Shown here piece after piece: positions 6,633 through 6,826 of a stretch of 6,826 nt of DNA. Origin of the DNA: Clostridium sp. UBA6758 (GTDB taxonomy: Bacteria > Bacillota > Clostridia > Clostridiales > Clostridiaceae); NCBI GenBank assembly GCA_002453475.1, contig DKGY01000047.1, forward strand, positions 10,174 to 16,999. The letters are read 5' to 3'. A program made the position numbers and the translations under genes. Position 1 is the stretch's first letter; each line of letters opens with the position of its first letter. Below the pieces are notes generated by a model. The model searched no databases and was not told the origin of the DNA. It was given only the letters and a program-made list of their open reading frames with translations.

Positions 6633-6749
6633 TATCCATATATAGTAGTGTGGTATAAAGATACTTGTCCTGGTGTATCAATACAAGAAAAAAGAAGTAT
6701 TTCAGTGAAAAATATAGTAATAGATGAATATGATACATTTAATGAGTAA
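6633..6749 (+). pseudogene. Coding-like remnant, 38 codons, unrecognised
   Basis: An open frame runs from just after TAA at 6630-6632 to TAA at 6747-6749. It reads like protein: VVWYKDTCPGVSIQEKR near the start and IVIDEYDTFNE at the end, with ordinary codon use for this genome and a charged C-terminus. There is no ATG and no ribosome binding site near the only alternative start (GTG at 6648). It may be the tail of a decayed gene whose front was lost, or chance. I do not recognise the family, and the short length makes the call weak. Confidence 0.3.
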
Positions 6750-6758
6750 ATAATCTAG

Positions 6759-6826
6759 TTGTAGTTATTTAAAACCATGATAAGATAATCCATGTCGCTA
6801 AGTGATGCGGCAACAAACAACAAGAA
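6759..6826 (+). promoter_or_regulatory. Possible promoter and leader of a stable-RNA operon reading out of the window
   Basis: A weak promoter-like arrangement, TTGTAG (6759-6764) and TAAGATAAT (6781-6789), is followed by a GC-richer stretch. That stretch folds into a 6-bp stem, TGTCGC (6793-6798) with GCGGCA (6807-6812), and an 8-base loop, followed by a purine-rich, U-free single-stranded tract (AACAAACAACAAGAA). The layout resembles, from memory, the leaders in front of rRNA or tRNA operons in clostridia. No part of a mature rRNA or tRNA lies in the window, so this is inference. The minus strand is also open from the edge to a stop at 6755-6757, which may be coincidental. Confidence 0.35.

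Noticed and set aside
6755..6826. Minus-strand frame open from the right edge for 23 codons, as the end of a gene
   Set aside because: The same bases look more like a structured RNA leader on the plus strand. The fragment is too short to recognise, so I did not call a CDS.

Overview
The window has very low G+C, strong AGGAGG-type ribosome binding sites, A/T-ending codons and tight gene packing. This fits a low-GC Firmicute, most likely a Clostridium-like anaerobe. I infer this from composition and gene families, not from a marker gene.

Layout. Bases 1-853 (+) are the 3' end of a BatA-like membrane protein gene whose start lies left of the window. Bases 913-3744 (+) encode a 943-residue membrane-anchored protein with two von Willebrand A (VWA) domains and a glutamine-amidotransferase-like core. 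The two are adjacent, same-strand relatives and look like the distal part of a MoxR/DUF58/BatA-type locus. A LysR-type regulator gene (3762-4646, +) follows after only 17 bp. It runs tail to tail, with a 4-bp overlap, into two half-size chromate-transporter (CHR) family genes on the minus strand (4643-5203 and 5200-5784), which themselves overlap by ATGA. The CHR pair has a good sigma-A-type promoter at 5842-5870 and two palindromes of the LysR-box form T-N11-A, so the neighbouring LysR protein is a plausible regulator.

A strong hairpin terminator (5958-6003) separates the CHR promoter from a Bcp/PrxQ peroxiredoxin gene (6047-6520, -). The ribosome binding site of that gene favours the second of two nearby ATG codons. 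Its product keeps the peroxidatic cysteine but lacks the usual resolving cysteine five residues later.

The last ~300 bases hold the peroxiredoxin promoter region, a short coding-like remnant (about 6633-6749, +), and a GC-richer edge (about 6759-6826) that looks like the promoter and leader of a stable-RNA operon reading out of the window.

No CRISPR array, complete mobile element, tRNA or rRNA body was seen. The genes belong to known families. The points most worth checking are the regulatory architecture of the LysR/CHR unit, the basic cytoplasmic tail of the double-VWA protein, and the atypical cysteine set of the peroxiredoxin.
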